From positions 1 to 36,385 of IMG/VR virus record IMGVR_UViG_3300047300_000373: a DNA stretch of 36,385 nucleotides. The stretch is one strand, 5' to 3'. The stretch is from a virus. Position numbers and translations under genes: made by a program. Shown piece after piece: positions 13,531-26,400 of this stretch (positions are counted from its first letter, which is position 1; the number at the start of each line of letters is the position of its first letter). The notes beneath the pieces were generated by a model. That model saw only the letters and a list, made by a program, of their open reading frames with translations, was not told the DNA's origin and did no database searches.

Positions 13531-14712
13531 ATGGATGCAATAGTCCAGGACAAACCTAATCTCAATGTTGAGACGGTCCCTGTCCAAGAAGCCAGCACTG
13601 GGTTGGATGCTATAGCCAGCAAAATGGCCGCAATGAAAGAACAAACATTGCGTAACCAAATGAAGGCTACCGAACAGTCTGGAACGGGTGAATCTAAAGT
13701 GGCAACTGAAGAAACCCCCGTGGCCCCGGAAGACATTGTCAATGACAATGATGCCGAATTGAGTGAGCCAGAAGTTGCTGAACCAGAAGCATATGATGCT
13801 GAAGGCCACGATGAAGAAGAAACCCCTGACACTGAGGTGGAGGTAAGTGAATCGGATTCGAGTAATGCAGAGATTATTGATTTCTTGGAGTTTGCTGAAC
13901 AGCACCCCAATGCCAAGTTTAAATTTAAACGCAATGGCAAGGAAATTGAAATTGATGCAAAGAAGGCTGCAAGTATCTTAGGTCAAGGTGCCGCAATTAG
14001 TGAAGATGCAAGACAATTAAAGATTGAAAAGGCAGAGTTTGATGAGTATCTACAAAACAAACGAGCCGAAACTGAAGGTCTTTATTTGGCAATGGAATTT
14101 ACGGTCGCACCGCAGTTACGAAAAGCCTACGATGAGATCATAAAGACACAAGGTTACCAGACTACCTTCCAACAGCAACTGGCGAATACGCAGGATCCTG
14201 CTGTAAGAGCAAGAATCCAAGCAGGCATTGAGCAGAATGAGAAATACATTGCTCAGCAAGCAGGCTTAATCAATCAACTGAAACCCAATGTGGATCAGTT
14301 TAAAGAAGTGCGTAAGAAGCAAGTTCAGGAAGTTATCGAAAATACTCGCAAGAGTTTTCAAGATAAAGAGTTGCGTAATCAATATGTGTTTAATGAGATC
14401 CGTGAGAAAGTAACTAAGGATTGGGCTGGTGCTAAAACACAATTAGTGCCAGGCATTGACAACATTGATTTGATTTGTTCTGATGAACACATTCTATCAC
14501 TTGTTAGAGATGGCTTAAAGTATCGTGATAGACCAAAGGCTCGAGCAGCCGGCGGGTCGATTGCGGCACTTACAAATCGTAAAGGTTCAGCGTCAATTAG
14601 TCCTCCAAAAGATCAGATGTCTGCACTTCAGGAAAAAGCCAGAGCGGGCGATAAGAAAGCCCAAGATAACCTTTTAGTAGCAAAATTGAATGCACTAAGA
14701 GGTCGTAGATAA
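13531..14712 (+). CDS. Scaffolding protein
   Basis: 393 residues, ATG at 13531 after TTAGGAGAAAAC. The first 125 residues are very acidic and low in complexity (many Glu, Asp, Thr, Ser). The middle (about 150-290) has heptad-like charged helices (K-A-E-F-D-E-Y-L, then Q-F-K-E-V-R-K-K-Q-V-Q-E-V). The C-terminus is strongly basic and ends A-L-R-G-R-R, typical of the capsid-binding tail of scaffolds. It lies directly before the major capsid gene, the usual place. It should guide procapsid assembly and leave the head afterwards. Confidence 0.83.
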   Translation: MDAIVQDKPNLNVETVPVQEASTGLDAIASKMAAMKEQTLRNQMKATEQSGTGESKVATEETPVAPEDIVNDNDAELSEPEVAEPEAYDAEGHDEEETPDTEVEVSESDSSNAEIIDFLEFAEQHPNAKFKFKRNGKEIEIDAKKAASILGQGAAISEDARQLKIEKAEFDEYLQNKRAETEGLYLAMEFTVAPQLRKAYDEIIKTQGYQTTFQQQLANTQDPAVRARIQAGIEQNEKYIAQQAGLINQLKPNVDQFKEVRKKQVQEVIENTRKSFQDKELRNQYVFNEIREKVTKDWAGAKTQLVPGIDNIDLICSDEHILSLVRDGLKYRDRPKARAAGGSIAALTNRKGSASISPPKDQMSALQEKARAGDKKAQDNLLVAKLNALRGRR

Positions 14713-14735
14713 GCCAATAATTAAGGAGATTTAAA

Positions 14736-16019
14736 ATGGCATATAATTCAACAACCACTCTAGGCAACGGAACTGGTGCGTATCAAACCGATATCGTTGT
14801 TAAAGACCTTGACCTAGATGTAAGCAACCGTGTTAAAGACGATACACCTGTTCTAAACATGTGTATGGCTAAAAAGCGTAAAGTAGTTTCTACTTTGCCA
14901 CTATGGACTAACGATGTGTATCGCACTCCAGCCGCACAGGCAAACCAAGAAGGTGCCGCAGTAAGTTCTGCTAATGTGGAATCTAACAGCCGTGCTAACT
15001 TGGGTAACTACACTCAGATTTTCAGCACAGTTGTTGGTGCAACTGGAACTGCTCGTGCAGTTGAACAATCTGGTGGTGATCCACAAGCATACCAAGAAGT
15101 TAAGCAACTTATCGAATTGATGTTCGATGTGGAAGCACAATTGGTTCGTAACGACCAGATCGGCACAAAGTATAGCGGCCAAAGCGGCACAGCAATCACT
15201 AACCCTGGCACAGCCATCACTGGCGGCCGTCGTATGGGTTCGTTGAACAGTTTCGCGGCAACACACAGTTTCAGTGCTGGTGACGGCACAGGTAACTTGG
15301 CAGTTTCCGGTAACCAAATTCGCACTAACTTCAACTTAGAAGGTAGCGATACTGTTGGTTATCAAAACTTGTCTAGCGGTTCTACTGCTTTCATTATCGG
15401 CGGAACAGCAAGTGCTAGCGGTTCTACAACTATCACTAACAATGGTGAAGGCCTAGGTAGTTCTTACTACACATACACAGCAAACTTACAACAGTTCGCT
15501 CCTAGCCTATACAAGCAATTGGTTACAACTGCTGAACAACGCTTCAACGCTAAGATTCGCACAGTTGTTTGCCCAACAAGCCTACGCACACACTTGAGCG
15601 ATACATTCCCAACATCGCGTGGTATCAACCGTGTAAACAGCGAGCGTGGTGACACTATTGCTACATACGAAGGCGACTTCAACTACACTTACGAAATTTT
15701 CGATTCTTGGATCATGGACCAGGTTGGTGCTTCTAACCAGATCTACTTCTTGAACGAAGAAGTTCTACAGTGGGGTTCATTGCGTGATCTAGGTCCTAAC
15801 AACGAAGTATTCAGCAATGCTGACGCTTCTTTAGACCAGTTCATCATGGAAGGAACATTGATTGTTCGTAACCCAGCCGGTGTTGCTGCCTTGCACGACA
15901 TCAGTGCTAGCGGTTCGTTCGTTGGTGTTTCTGGTTCTGGCGCAACAACTAATGTCGGCGCACTACGCCCATCAGTATATGTCCAACGCTTGAACGCATG
16001 GGATGCTCAATCATTCTAA
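14736..16019 (+). CDS. Major capsid protein (SU10/DUF5309-like)
   Basis: 427 residues, ATG at 14736 after AAGGAGATTTAAA, the best ribosome-binding site in the window, as suits the most abundant protein. Sequence blocks T-P-V-L-N-M, L-P-L-W-T-N-D-V-Y, E-G-A-A-V-S-S, N-Y-T-Q-I-F and R-R-M-G-S-L follow the order I know from the SU10-like capsid family (DUF5309, HK97 fold). Codon use here is more selective than in neighbours (many AAC, GGT, CGT), consistent with high expression. A terminator-like hairpin follows at 16048. Confidence 0.9.
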   Translation: MAYNSTTTLGNGTGAYQTDIVVKDLDLDVSNRVKDDTPVLNMCMAKKRKVVSTLPLWTNDVYRTPAAQANQEGAAVSSANVESNSRANLGNYTQIFSTVVGATGTARAVEQSGGDPQAYQEVKQLIELMFDVEAQLVRNDQIGTKYSGQSGTAITNPGTAITGGRRMGSLNSFAATHSFSAGDGTGNLAVSGNQIRTNFNLEGSDTVGYQNLSSGSTAFIIGGTASASGSTTITNNGEGLGSSYYTYTANLQQFAPSLYKQLVTTAEQRFNAKIRTVVCPTSLRTHLSDTFPTSRGINRVNSERGDTIATYEGDFNYTYEIFDSWIMDQVGASNQIYFLNEEVLQWGSLRDLGPNNEVFSNADASLDQFIMEGTLIVRNPAGVAALHDISASGSFVGVSGSGATTNVGALRPSVYVQRLNAWDAQSF

Positions 16020-16047
16020 TCTAAACAATTAGGATATTTTGAACGGG

Positions 16048-16068
16048 AAGGGCCTTAAGGGCCCTTTT
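16048..16068 (+). terminator. Rho-independent terminator after the capsid gene
   Basis: AAGGGCC (16048-16054) pairs with GGCCCTT (16060-16066) around a five-base loop, followed by a short T-run to 16068. It separates capsid mRNA from the next late unit, whose promoter motif starts nine bases downstream. Confidence 0.8.
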
Positions 16069-16076
16069 CTCATGAT

Positions 16077-16090
16077 GCTAAATAACTATA
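16077..16090 (+). promoter_or_regulatory. T4-type late promoter-like motif at a leaderless start
   Basis: GCTAAATAACTATA: TAAATA at 16079-16084, five bases, then the A of the ATG at 16090. It lies between a terminator and a gene with no Shine-Dalgarno site, the clearest case of a predicted leaderless late mRNA. Confidence 0.65.
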
Positions 16091-16698
16091 TGAGCGAATT
16101 TGACAACTACAACGACAAAAGTTATCTAAGCGACGAAGATCCCGAACACAATGCGGATCAATACCGCATGGACAAGGGTGGCTTAGTAACACAAGACAAC
16201 GGTATTGCTGATAGATTGCTGAAAAATGATGCACTATACAATCATTTAAAAGGCGACTGGACAAACCAATACTGGAACAAATCAAAAAACATTAAAACTA
16301 CCACAGGTCGCGAAGATGGTAAAATGTTTATCAAACGCGAGCAGATGAATGTGGAGTATATCCGCCAGCAATGCTTGGAATATCGCAAGCGAGCAGAGAA
16401 TGGATATATCGATCCTTTAGCGCCATTAATGCCAGATGGCACCATTGGTTACAAATGGATTGAATTGCCAGAAGTTATTGCACAAGACATTGGTAACAAA
16501 TACTTCGGTGGTATGAGTTGGCACACAATCAAGCGTGATAAGTCGCTTAAGGCACAGTTCTATCGTGTGGTGCAACAAGAGTTTAATGACTTTGTTTGCT
16601 ACCCTGGCGGCAAGTTGCCAATACCTATCGAAGTCCCATATCCAGCCGCAGTGGGACAGAAAGCATTCTTCGCTGGTGCAAACTTTGCCGGCAAATAA
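16090..16698 (+). CDS. Conserved hypothetical protein between capsid and connector
   Basis: 202 residues from the ATG at 16090. ATGs at 16072 and 16075 are in frame but have no ribosome-binding site and precede the promoter motif; a TTG at 16039 lies before the terminator hairpin, so both are rejected. The N-terminus is acidic and Asn-rich; the central region has basic helices (R-Q-Q-C-L-E-Y-R-K-R-A) and a G-Y-K-W-I-E-L-P segment. No family recognised. The place between capsid and adaptor suggests a head or neck protein. Confidence 0.72.
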   Translation: MSEFDNYNDKSYLSDEDPEHNADQYRMDKGGLVTQDNGIADRLLKNDALYNHLKGDWTNQYWNKSKNIKTTTGREDGKMFIKREQMNVEYIRQQCLEYRKRAENGYIDPLAPLMPDGTIGYKWIELPEVIAQDIGNKYFGGMSWHTIKRDKSLKAQFYRVVQQEFNDFVCYPGGKLPIPIEVPYPAAVGQKAFFAGANFAGK

Positions 16699-16710
16699 GG
16701 AAACAAACGC

Positions 16711-17460
16711 ATGTCTACAATGATCCCAAACGCAGATGCACTGGTAACTTACATTAAAGATTTCACAGGCTCAACAGACAACGAAGAAATCAAACAATGT
16801 ATTTTCCTTGCAGAACTAATGATGCGTAACATTGAGTTACCAGCATTAAGAACAGACCCATACGCAACCATTGGTGTTGCTGACGATCAAGGTTATGTTG
16901 CTATCCCACCGGATATGAACAGACCTATTATCTTCTTTAATCAAGGAACTCCAAGTGCAACAAGCAATCCAGCACAACCAGGCACATTTGCCGGTCCATG
17001 GATTGTTTATGATCGTATTGGCGATCGTGACATGATTGCCGCACAGTTAATCGAGAACTTATACTTGAACCCAGTTAACATTCCACAAGTTATGCGTGGT
17101 AAGTTTAGTGAAGTTGGACAAGTATATCAATTCTTACCTAACCCCGGTGCTGGCGCACAAATCAATTTGTATTACTTCAAGACATGGCCACACCTATTCA
17201 GCACTGAAACTGATGGTGTAACTGAAGTAGACAATAATGTGGTATTGCAATCATTCCCAGAAGGTTATGTATATGCAACACTACACAACTATTACTACAA
17301 GCGTAAGATGGCAGAGGATGCTGACAAGTGGTTAGCAAAGTATAACCTAGCCTATGATACCGTCTTGGATCAGAATAACAAAGGTAAGTGGAGTGGTGGT
17401 CATAACCGTATGACAAGCATTTTCCAACCTCGTCAGAATAGACGATTCAGCACACGATAA
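16711..17460 (+). CDS. Head-tail adaptor/connector protein
   Basis: 249 residues, ATG at 16711 after AAGGAAACAAACGC. The N-terminal helices (T-Y-I-K-D-F-T-G-S-T-D-N-E-E-I-K-Q-C-I) followed by L-P-A-L-R and a beta region with Y-V-A-I-P-P-D-M-N-R-P-I match the layout of SU10-type adaptor proteins. The C-terminal helices contain A-T-L-H-N-Y-Y-Y-K-R-K-M-A-E-D-A, as in connector proteins that extend the portal ring. It should join the portal to the nozzle (21851). Confidence comes from pattern, size and gene order. Confidence 0.78.
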   Translation: MSTMIPNADALVTYIKDFTGSTDNEEIKQCIFLAELMMRNIELPALRTDPYATIGVADDQGYVAIPPDMNRPIIFFNQGTPSATSNPAQPGTFAGPWIVYDRIGDRDMIAAQLIENLYLNPVNIPQVMRGKFSEVGQVYQFLPNPGAGAQINLYYFKTWPHLFSTETDGVTEVDNNVVLQSFPEGYVYATLHNYYYKRKMAEDADKWLAKYNLAYDTVLDQNNKGKWSGGHNRMTSIFQPRQNRRFSTR

Positions 17461-17475
17461 TTAAGGAATAAGAAT

Positions 17476-20375
<2,900 letters not shown>

Positions 20376-20376
<1 letters not shown>

Positions 20377-21788
20377 TGTCTTTAGGTTCACAAAAACAAC
20401 AGTGGGCTGATAGTATAACCAGTGGGTCAGTAACAACTGGCCCTTACTGGATTACTGCCGAACCAAGTCAACTTAATTATGTGGTTAACCTAAACACTGG
20501 TCCCACAGCCAATATTACTACAGCCGGTTGGTTACAAAATTCGTCGGCTAATTCCAGCAGAACCGTTGTAACCACAATATCTAATGTAAGTGCTAAATTA
20601 TGGTCGGTAAGAGTTGATGGTAGTTACAATATTAACTCATATCTATTAGGCGGACTTGCATCAGAGACTAGTGGCAATGTATTTGCATCAGGTATATTTT
20701 ATGCCAATTCTACAAATGACTACGGACATGTGTCAAAATTTGATAGTAATGGTAATTTCTTGTGGGGTAAGAATTTTAAAGATACTACCGGTGCAGGTAA
20801 AACAGTATTTGATTCTACTTTTAACAATATTGGATTTTCCTCAAGTGGCAATTTAATTGTTGCTGGATATACTAATTGGAATCCATCATTTCCAAGCATA
20901 ACTAATGTGGCTCTACTTGCAAGGATTAACCCATCAACCGGAGCACTGATTTGGTCTAAGAATATCGACAATGGAACTGCATCAGGCGGAACAAATTATT
21001 TTGATGGTTTAGCATTTGATTCTGTTGATAACATTTATGTTAGATCAACAATGGGTAGCAATGGTATTTTGAAATTTGATAGCGGGGGCAATCTTCAATG
21101 GCAAAATTATGGATGGAGTAATTCAGGCGGACCCGATGGGGCAAGCACTTCATATATTTGGACATTTGGTGTAGATAAATCAGACCGTGTATGGATTGGC
21201 GCACAAGAAACCTTTAGTGGCACCAGTGGTTGTATGTTGTTGGTGCAAACTGATAGTTCGGGCACCATTAATTGGGCCAACAAATATTGGCATCCTGGAT
21301 ACGATCGCATTCAACCGCAGGCAATGACATTTGATGTTGATGATAATGCGTATGTATTGGCAGATATATATGTTAATAATTCTCAGTCTACTAGTTTTGA
21401 TATGGTAATTGTTAAATTAAACTCTGCTGGTAGTATTATCTGGTCAAAGTTAATTTACAATGCGTCTGCTACTGTCAATGATATACCAGCATCTATTGGT
21501 ATTAATTCAGAAGGACATTTAATTGTTACAGGTTGGAGTAATCCAAGTAGCACCGGCTTGGTTATGAGTTTCCCTAGAGATGGCTCGGATTCAGGAACAT
21601 ACACTATTACCAGTGATGTAACTATAACTTATGCAAATACAACTGCTTTTACTAGTAACACAAGTAATGCGGCATTTAAAAGTTATTCCGTTGGTCCAGT
21701 AACATCTACCGGTGTATTAACAACTCAATCTCCAAATTGGGTTCCTGCATATCCATACCTAGTTACCAAGTATCTACCAGGGTCCTAA
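20376..21788 (+). CDS. Beta-propeller-like tail protein
   Basis: 470 residues; the ATG overlaps the stop of the collagen gene (TAATG). From about 90 on, the sequence repeats a blade-like pattern in which a lysine-led strand K-x-D-S-x-G-N-x-x-W (F-D-S-N-G-N-F-L-W, F-D-S-G-G-N-L-Q-W, L-N-S-A-G-S-I-I-W) alternates with G-N-x-x-V-x-G-Y type strands. This resembles SBBP/PQQ-type bacterial beta-propellers. The last 70 residues are Thr/Ser-rich strands. Encoded right after the collagen fibre, it may be its tip or a chaperone-like partner, binding the host surface. Function is inference. Confidence 0.75.
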
Positions 21789-21800
21789 TGACCCAAACTA

Positions 21801-21830
21801 AAATTGCAATAAATAATAATATTGCAATTT
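21801..21830 (+). repeat. Perfect 11-bp AT-rich inverted repeat
   Basis: AAATTGCAATA (21801-21811) and TATTGCAATTT (21820-21830) are exact reverse complements around an 8-base loop, in the 62-base gap between two tail genes. The T-run after the stem is only three bases, so it is a poor terminator. A TAAATA late-promoter core lies inside it. Confidence 0.85.
21808..21821 (+). promoter_or_regulatory. T4-type late promoter-like motif inside an inverted repeat
   Basis: CAATAAATAATAATA: TAAATA at 21810-21815 with predicted start A21821, ATG at 21851. The core sits in the loop side of the 11-bp inverted repeat. Confidence 0.45.
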
Positions 21831-21850
21831 AAAATAAACAGGATAAAGCG

Positions 21851-23461
21851 ATGGCAGTTAACCCAGTCAAAACACCTTTTACAAATATGAGTTTCACTCC
21901 TGATGTGCCATCGAGTGCATTAGCCGCGACTGAATACAACAGCGGCCTGAATATTGAAACCAATGTTAGAGGTGTTAATAGTGTTGCCGGTGATGAATAC
22001 ATTCTAAGCACCATTCCCGGTAAAATCATTTATGTTACAGGTGGGTTCCGTTCGGGAACCATTTGGTATTATGTTGTGGCCACAGATGCTGGCAAATGGT
22101 ATGCGATTGATGATGCAGGTTACACAGATGTAACTCCAGTTGCAGGATTTGATGGAACAGGATACAACAACGCAACCAGTATCACAGAAGCATGGAACGG
22201 CACAGTCTTGTTCATTAACGACCAGATCAACCCTCCAATGTATTTGTTACCTAGTGATGTGCCACAAGGCGCTCATTTCCGCTTGTATGATCACACATAC
22301 CTGGATCAGAATCCAAACACTTATGTGTGGAACTACAATACAGATTGGAGTAAACTAACTGCTGGCTTCATGCGTCTATATAGTGCTCCTAATGTGGGTT
22401 CTATTCTTATTGCTGGTAATTTAACTGCTGATGTTATTTCAACTGGCACAACAAGTCACTTCCCAACAACGGTTCGTTGGTCACAATCATTCGGACAAAA
22501 CTCAGGTCCAACAACTTGGGCACCAACACTAACCAACATTGCCAACGAATTAGAAGTTCCTGTTCGTGGTCCTGTCATTGATGGTTTCCCACTAAATGGC
22601 AACTTCTATGTATGTTCATATTGGGACACAGTTGTGTTTAGTCCAATTGCTTATACAACAACAAGTGCGCCAGTGTTTGGTATCAAGTTACTAAATCAAG
22701 GTCGTGGTTTATTAAATGAAAACTGCTGGGCCAATGTGGATAACACCGTTTATGGGGTTGATGCTCGTGACATCTGGAGTTTTGATGGTGGCACATTCAA
22801 GCCAATTGGTAATCAGCGAGTTAAAGACTATTTCTTTGCTAATTTAAATCCCAACTATACTGGACAAGTGTTTATGGAACACAACAGTTCCAAGTATCAG
22901 ATTGAGTTATACTATCCGGATTTAAATTCCACAGGCGAATGTAATGCAATGTTAGCATACCGCTATGACTTGGATGTTTGGCAACCACCTCGCCAACTAA
23001 GCAATGCTACCATGTCAACAGAAGGTCCTGTTTGGACTGGGACACAATTTAATCTAGCAAGTCGCACAATGGTTTACGGCCAATTCAAATCAAATGTGGC
23101 ACTTGTGCAAAAAGATGTCGGAACAAGTTTCTTGGGCAACACAATCCCAACAGTATTCCGAAGAGACAATATTACTTTTGGACAACCATATAGTGCTAAA
23201 GTTCAAGTGCATCGTGTGTTGCCAGAAATCTATGGAACTGGAAATGTAGAAATATCAGTAGGCGGAGCAAGTAGTGTTGCACAAGCACCAACCTTTAAGC
23301 CAACTGTTGAATATGAAATCAGCACAGACAACCCTTGGGTTCAGATCAATCAAAACGACAGTCGCGTAGTCACATTAGAAGTTCAGAGTAATAGTGCCGT
23401 GAATTCATGGCAAATGACTGCCGCAAATTGGCAAGTAACCAAAGTGGAAGATACAAGATAA
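21851..23461 (+). CDS. Tail nozzle / stabilisation-type protein
   Basis: 536 residues, ATG at 21851 after ACAGGATAAAGCG. The protein is beta-rich with repeated strands and turns. It holds the block L-L-N-Q-G-R-G-L-L-N-E-N-C-W followed by V-Y-G-V-D-A-R-D-I-W-S-F-D-G-G and then P-I-G-N-Q-R-V-K-D-Y-F-F. I associate this arrangement with podovirus tubular or nozzle proteins built on a beta-propeller (T7 gp12-like, P22 gp10-like). It should close the tail under the adaptor and contact the fibres. The stop overlaps the ATG of the next fibre gene. Assignment is by pattern and order. Confidence 0.78.
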   Translation: MAVNPVKTPFTNMSFTPDVPSSALAATEYNSGLNIETNVRGVNSVAGDEYILSTIPGKIIYVTGGFRSGTIWYYVVATDAGKWYAIDDAGYTDVTPVAGFDGTGYNNATSITEAWNGTVLFINDQINPPMYLLPSDVPQGAHFRLYDHTYLDQNPNTYVWNYNTDWSKLTAGFMRLYSAPNVGSILIAGNLTADVISTGTTSHFPTTVRWSQSFGQNSGPTTWAPTLTNIANELEVPVRGPVIDGFPLNGNFYVCSYWDTVVFSPIAYTTTSAPVFGIKLLNQGRGLLNENCWANVDNTVYGVDARDIWSFDGGTFKPIGNQRVKDYFFANLNPNYTGQVFMEHNSSKYQIELYYPDLNSTGECNAMLAYRYDLDVWQPPRQLSNATMSTEGPVWTGTQFNLASRTMVYGQFKSNVALVQKDVGTSFLGNTIPTVFRRDNITFGQPYSAKVQVHRVLPEIYGTGNVEISVGGASSVAQAPTFKPTVEYEISTDNPWVQINQNDSRVVTLEVQSNSAVNSWQMTAANWQVTKVEDTR

Positions 23462-26400
23462 TGAGCAACTTTGCACTAGACACAAATAGTAGTGCCGGCG
23501 ATATTATCAGCAGTTTAAACTATGCCTTATCAAACTTAGGTGGTAACGCAAATGCGATAACTGTAGATCAAGCAACCGGCCAAGTGGTTTACCCACCAGG
23601 AACTCCTACAGGTAATGTCAACATAGGAACAGGTTCAGTTGCTAGTTACATTAATCAATATCTTGATGTAAAGTATGCCAACAATGCAACAGGTAGTGAC
23701 AGTTTCAGTAGCGTCCCAACAAACAAACGATACTTTGGTGTTTACAATACAGCAAGCACCACAATCAGTAGTAATCCTGTTGACTACATCTGGACAGAAG
23801 TAACTAATGGCTTTGGCACAACCAAGCAGTTGTGGTATCAAACCATTGGTGGTCGACAAATTAACTTCTTTGCTGGTAATGCGGCTCCGTCACAGACATT
23901 TGTGCCTGTGCCCGCAATGCCATTGCCAACCAGTGCTCCGATCAATTTGGATGTGCTTACTGGTGTAGAAAACAACCTGGCAATCAATGTCAATGCGTTT
24001 TATCAAGCAAACACAGCGCCAGCAACCCCATCAGGTGGTTACTATAATTTCCCAACATTAAGTTTAACTCCTCCTGTAGGTTGGAGTTCAACCATTCCTT
24101 CATTTGTAGCAAACACTAGCATCTATGTTTCTACTGCGGCATTCGTTGGTAACATCAACGCCAATGTGCCACCAAGCACAAACTGGACAAGTCCTGTTGT
24201 GTATGTTAGCCAGTTTAACGGTAATACAGGTGCTCAAGGTGCTCGTGGTTTCGTTCCACTAGGTTTTGTTGTTTGTGCAAGTGATCCGACAACATATGGT
24301 GATGTAGATTTTACAAATGCGTTCTCTGCAAGTCGTAGCAATGCAAGTCCCCCAATTGGTCTCGGTTACACACCAATTACAGGTGATACTGCACAGTTCT
24401 TCTATGCCAATGTCTTTAATCCAAACAATGATGTAACACTAACAAAGAGTTACAACAGCAACACAAGTCCACAGTGGTCTACTGTTACTAGTCAAGTTGT
24501 ATCTGGTGGATTGATTGTTCCTGGCACTATTACTGCCAACACACTAAATGCCAACCAGGTTTATGCAATTACTGTGCAGTCTACTAATGCAACTATTGGT
24601 GACAACAACAGCCCAGGTTACTGGTTCCAGGCCAACACAGGCAATGCTCGTGTTGGTGGCGCACTAAGCATTGGTAACTTCTTAACTGTTGGTGCCGGTG
24701 CAAGATTTGGTAGCAACTTGGTTGTAGGTGACAGCGCCGGCATTGGTAACAACTTAATCGTTGGCACAAATGCGTTGATTGGTAACAATGCTACAATACA
24801 AAACAATTTAACTGTAGGTCAAAATGCACAGATAGGTGCTAACCTAAACATTGGTAATAGTGCTACAATTGGCAATAACTTAACAGTAGGCACTGGTGCC
24901 AATATCGGTGGAGTTATTATTGCTGGTTCGTTAGCCGCTGGCACAGTTGGTAACCTACAACTACAAACAAACTTGAATGGTGGTGTAATTGCCGCTAACA
25001 CCATTGTTGGCACAGCCATTGTTACTGGCAGTATCACTGCTGACAAACTTGCGGCCAATGTATTGATTGTTGGTAACATCACTTCCTTTGGTTCTACTAT
25101 TGAAGTTCCAAGTGGAACAGGTTACTGGTTAGACTACACTAATGGTAATGTATACTTTGGTGGTAACACCGTAGTTGGTAACAACTTGCGTGTGGGAACC
25201 AATGCACAGATTGGTAATAACTTAACCGTCGGGACTAACGCTACAATCGGTGGTGTAATTATTGGTGGCGCTATTGCTACAGGACAAGTTGGTAATGTTC
25301 AATTACAAAGCAACTTGGATGGTAGCAAACTTGCAAACAACAGCGTGCCTGGTGCAACTATTGTAAGCCTAAATGGTAGCAAGATTGATGCAGGTAGTAT
25401 TACCACAACACAAATTGGTAACAATGCTATTGCCGCCGCACAAATTCAAGCCAATGCTGTTGTAGCAGGCAAGATCGCGGCTAACGCTGTTACTGCTGGA
25501 ACTGTAGCCGCTAATGCCATTACAGCAGGTGCTATTGCGGCTGATGCTGTTACAGCAACCGCTATTGCGGCTAATGCTGTTACTGCTGGTAAGATCGCGG
25601 CAGATGCAGTTACGGCTACAACTATCGCGGCCAACGCAGTCACAGCAGGTAAGATTGCCGCTAATGCAGTCACAGCAACTACCATTGCGGCTGATGCCGT
25701 AACTGCTACAGCCATCGCGGCTGGCACCATCACTGGTGATAAGATTGCCGCTAATACCATTACCGGCACACAAATTGCCGCACAAACAATTACTGGTAAT
25801 AACATTGGTGCCAATACTGTTACCACAACAAACTTAATTTTTAACTCTGCTACTGGTTCAGCAAGCAAAGGTCCAAACTACCCTGGATCTTACAATGTGC
25901 CATTTATCAACAACGGTGTTACAAATCCAACAGCACCTAACTACATGTGGCCACAAAATACTCGTGGTTACGCCATTGATGGTGGTTTGAGTTATGTGCC
26001 AAACACCAACGGTAATAGTGTTGATAACACTCGTTTGGTTGTTGTCTATAGTGGATATGTATTCAGTGCCAATGCCGCAACTGTAGTTGAATTATGGAAG
26101 TCGGGTGGTAGTGCATACTACAGCGAAAGTTACAACAACATTCTAAGTGTTCCACCTAACCCGGCCAGCACAATTGGATCTAATGATACATTCTATGTTG
26201 TTGGTGCTAACGGCTATTATGGTTATAGTTACGATGGGACTAATTGGGTCACTGCTCGTTCTGCATACAGTCCAAATGGATTGTTTGAATGTGTTGCTGG
26301 CTATACTTCAAGTAGTGCTATCAACTCTGGTTTATACAACATTATGTTGGCTGATGGATCTATCTTGTATGCAACAGGCAACAATCAACCATCCAACAGT

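Noticed and set aside
13470-13940. Minus-strand Ser-rich open frames opposite the scaffold gene
   Set aside because: They mirror the Glu/Asp/Thr-rich codons of the scaffold start; no initiation signal and no independent coding pattern.
16039-16089. TTG or ATG starts upstream of 16090
   Set aside because: They would put the capsid terminator or the promoter motif inside the gene and have no Shine-Dalgarno sequence.
25369-25868. Two minus-strand repetitive open frames opposite the large fibre gene
   Set aside because: Reflections of the decapeptide repeats; no start signal.
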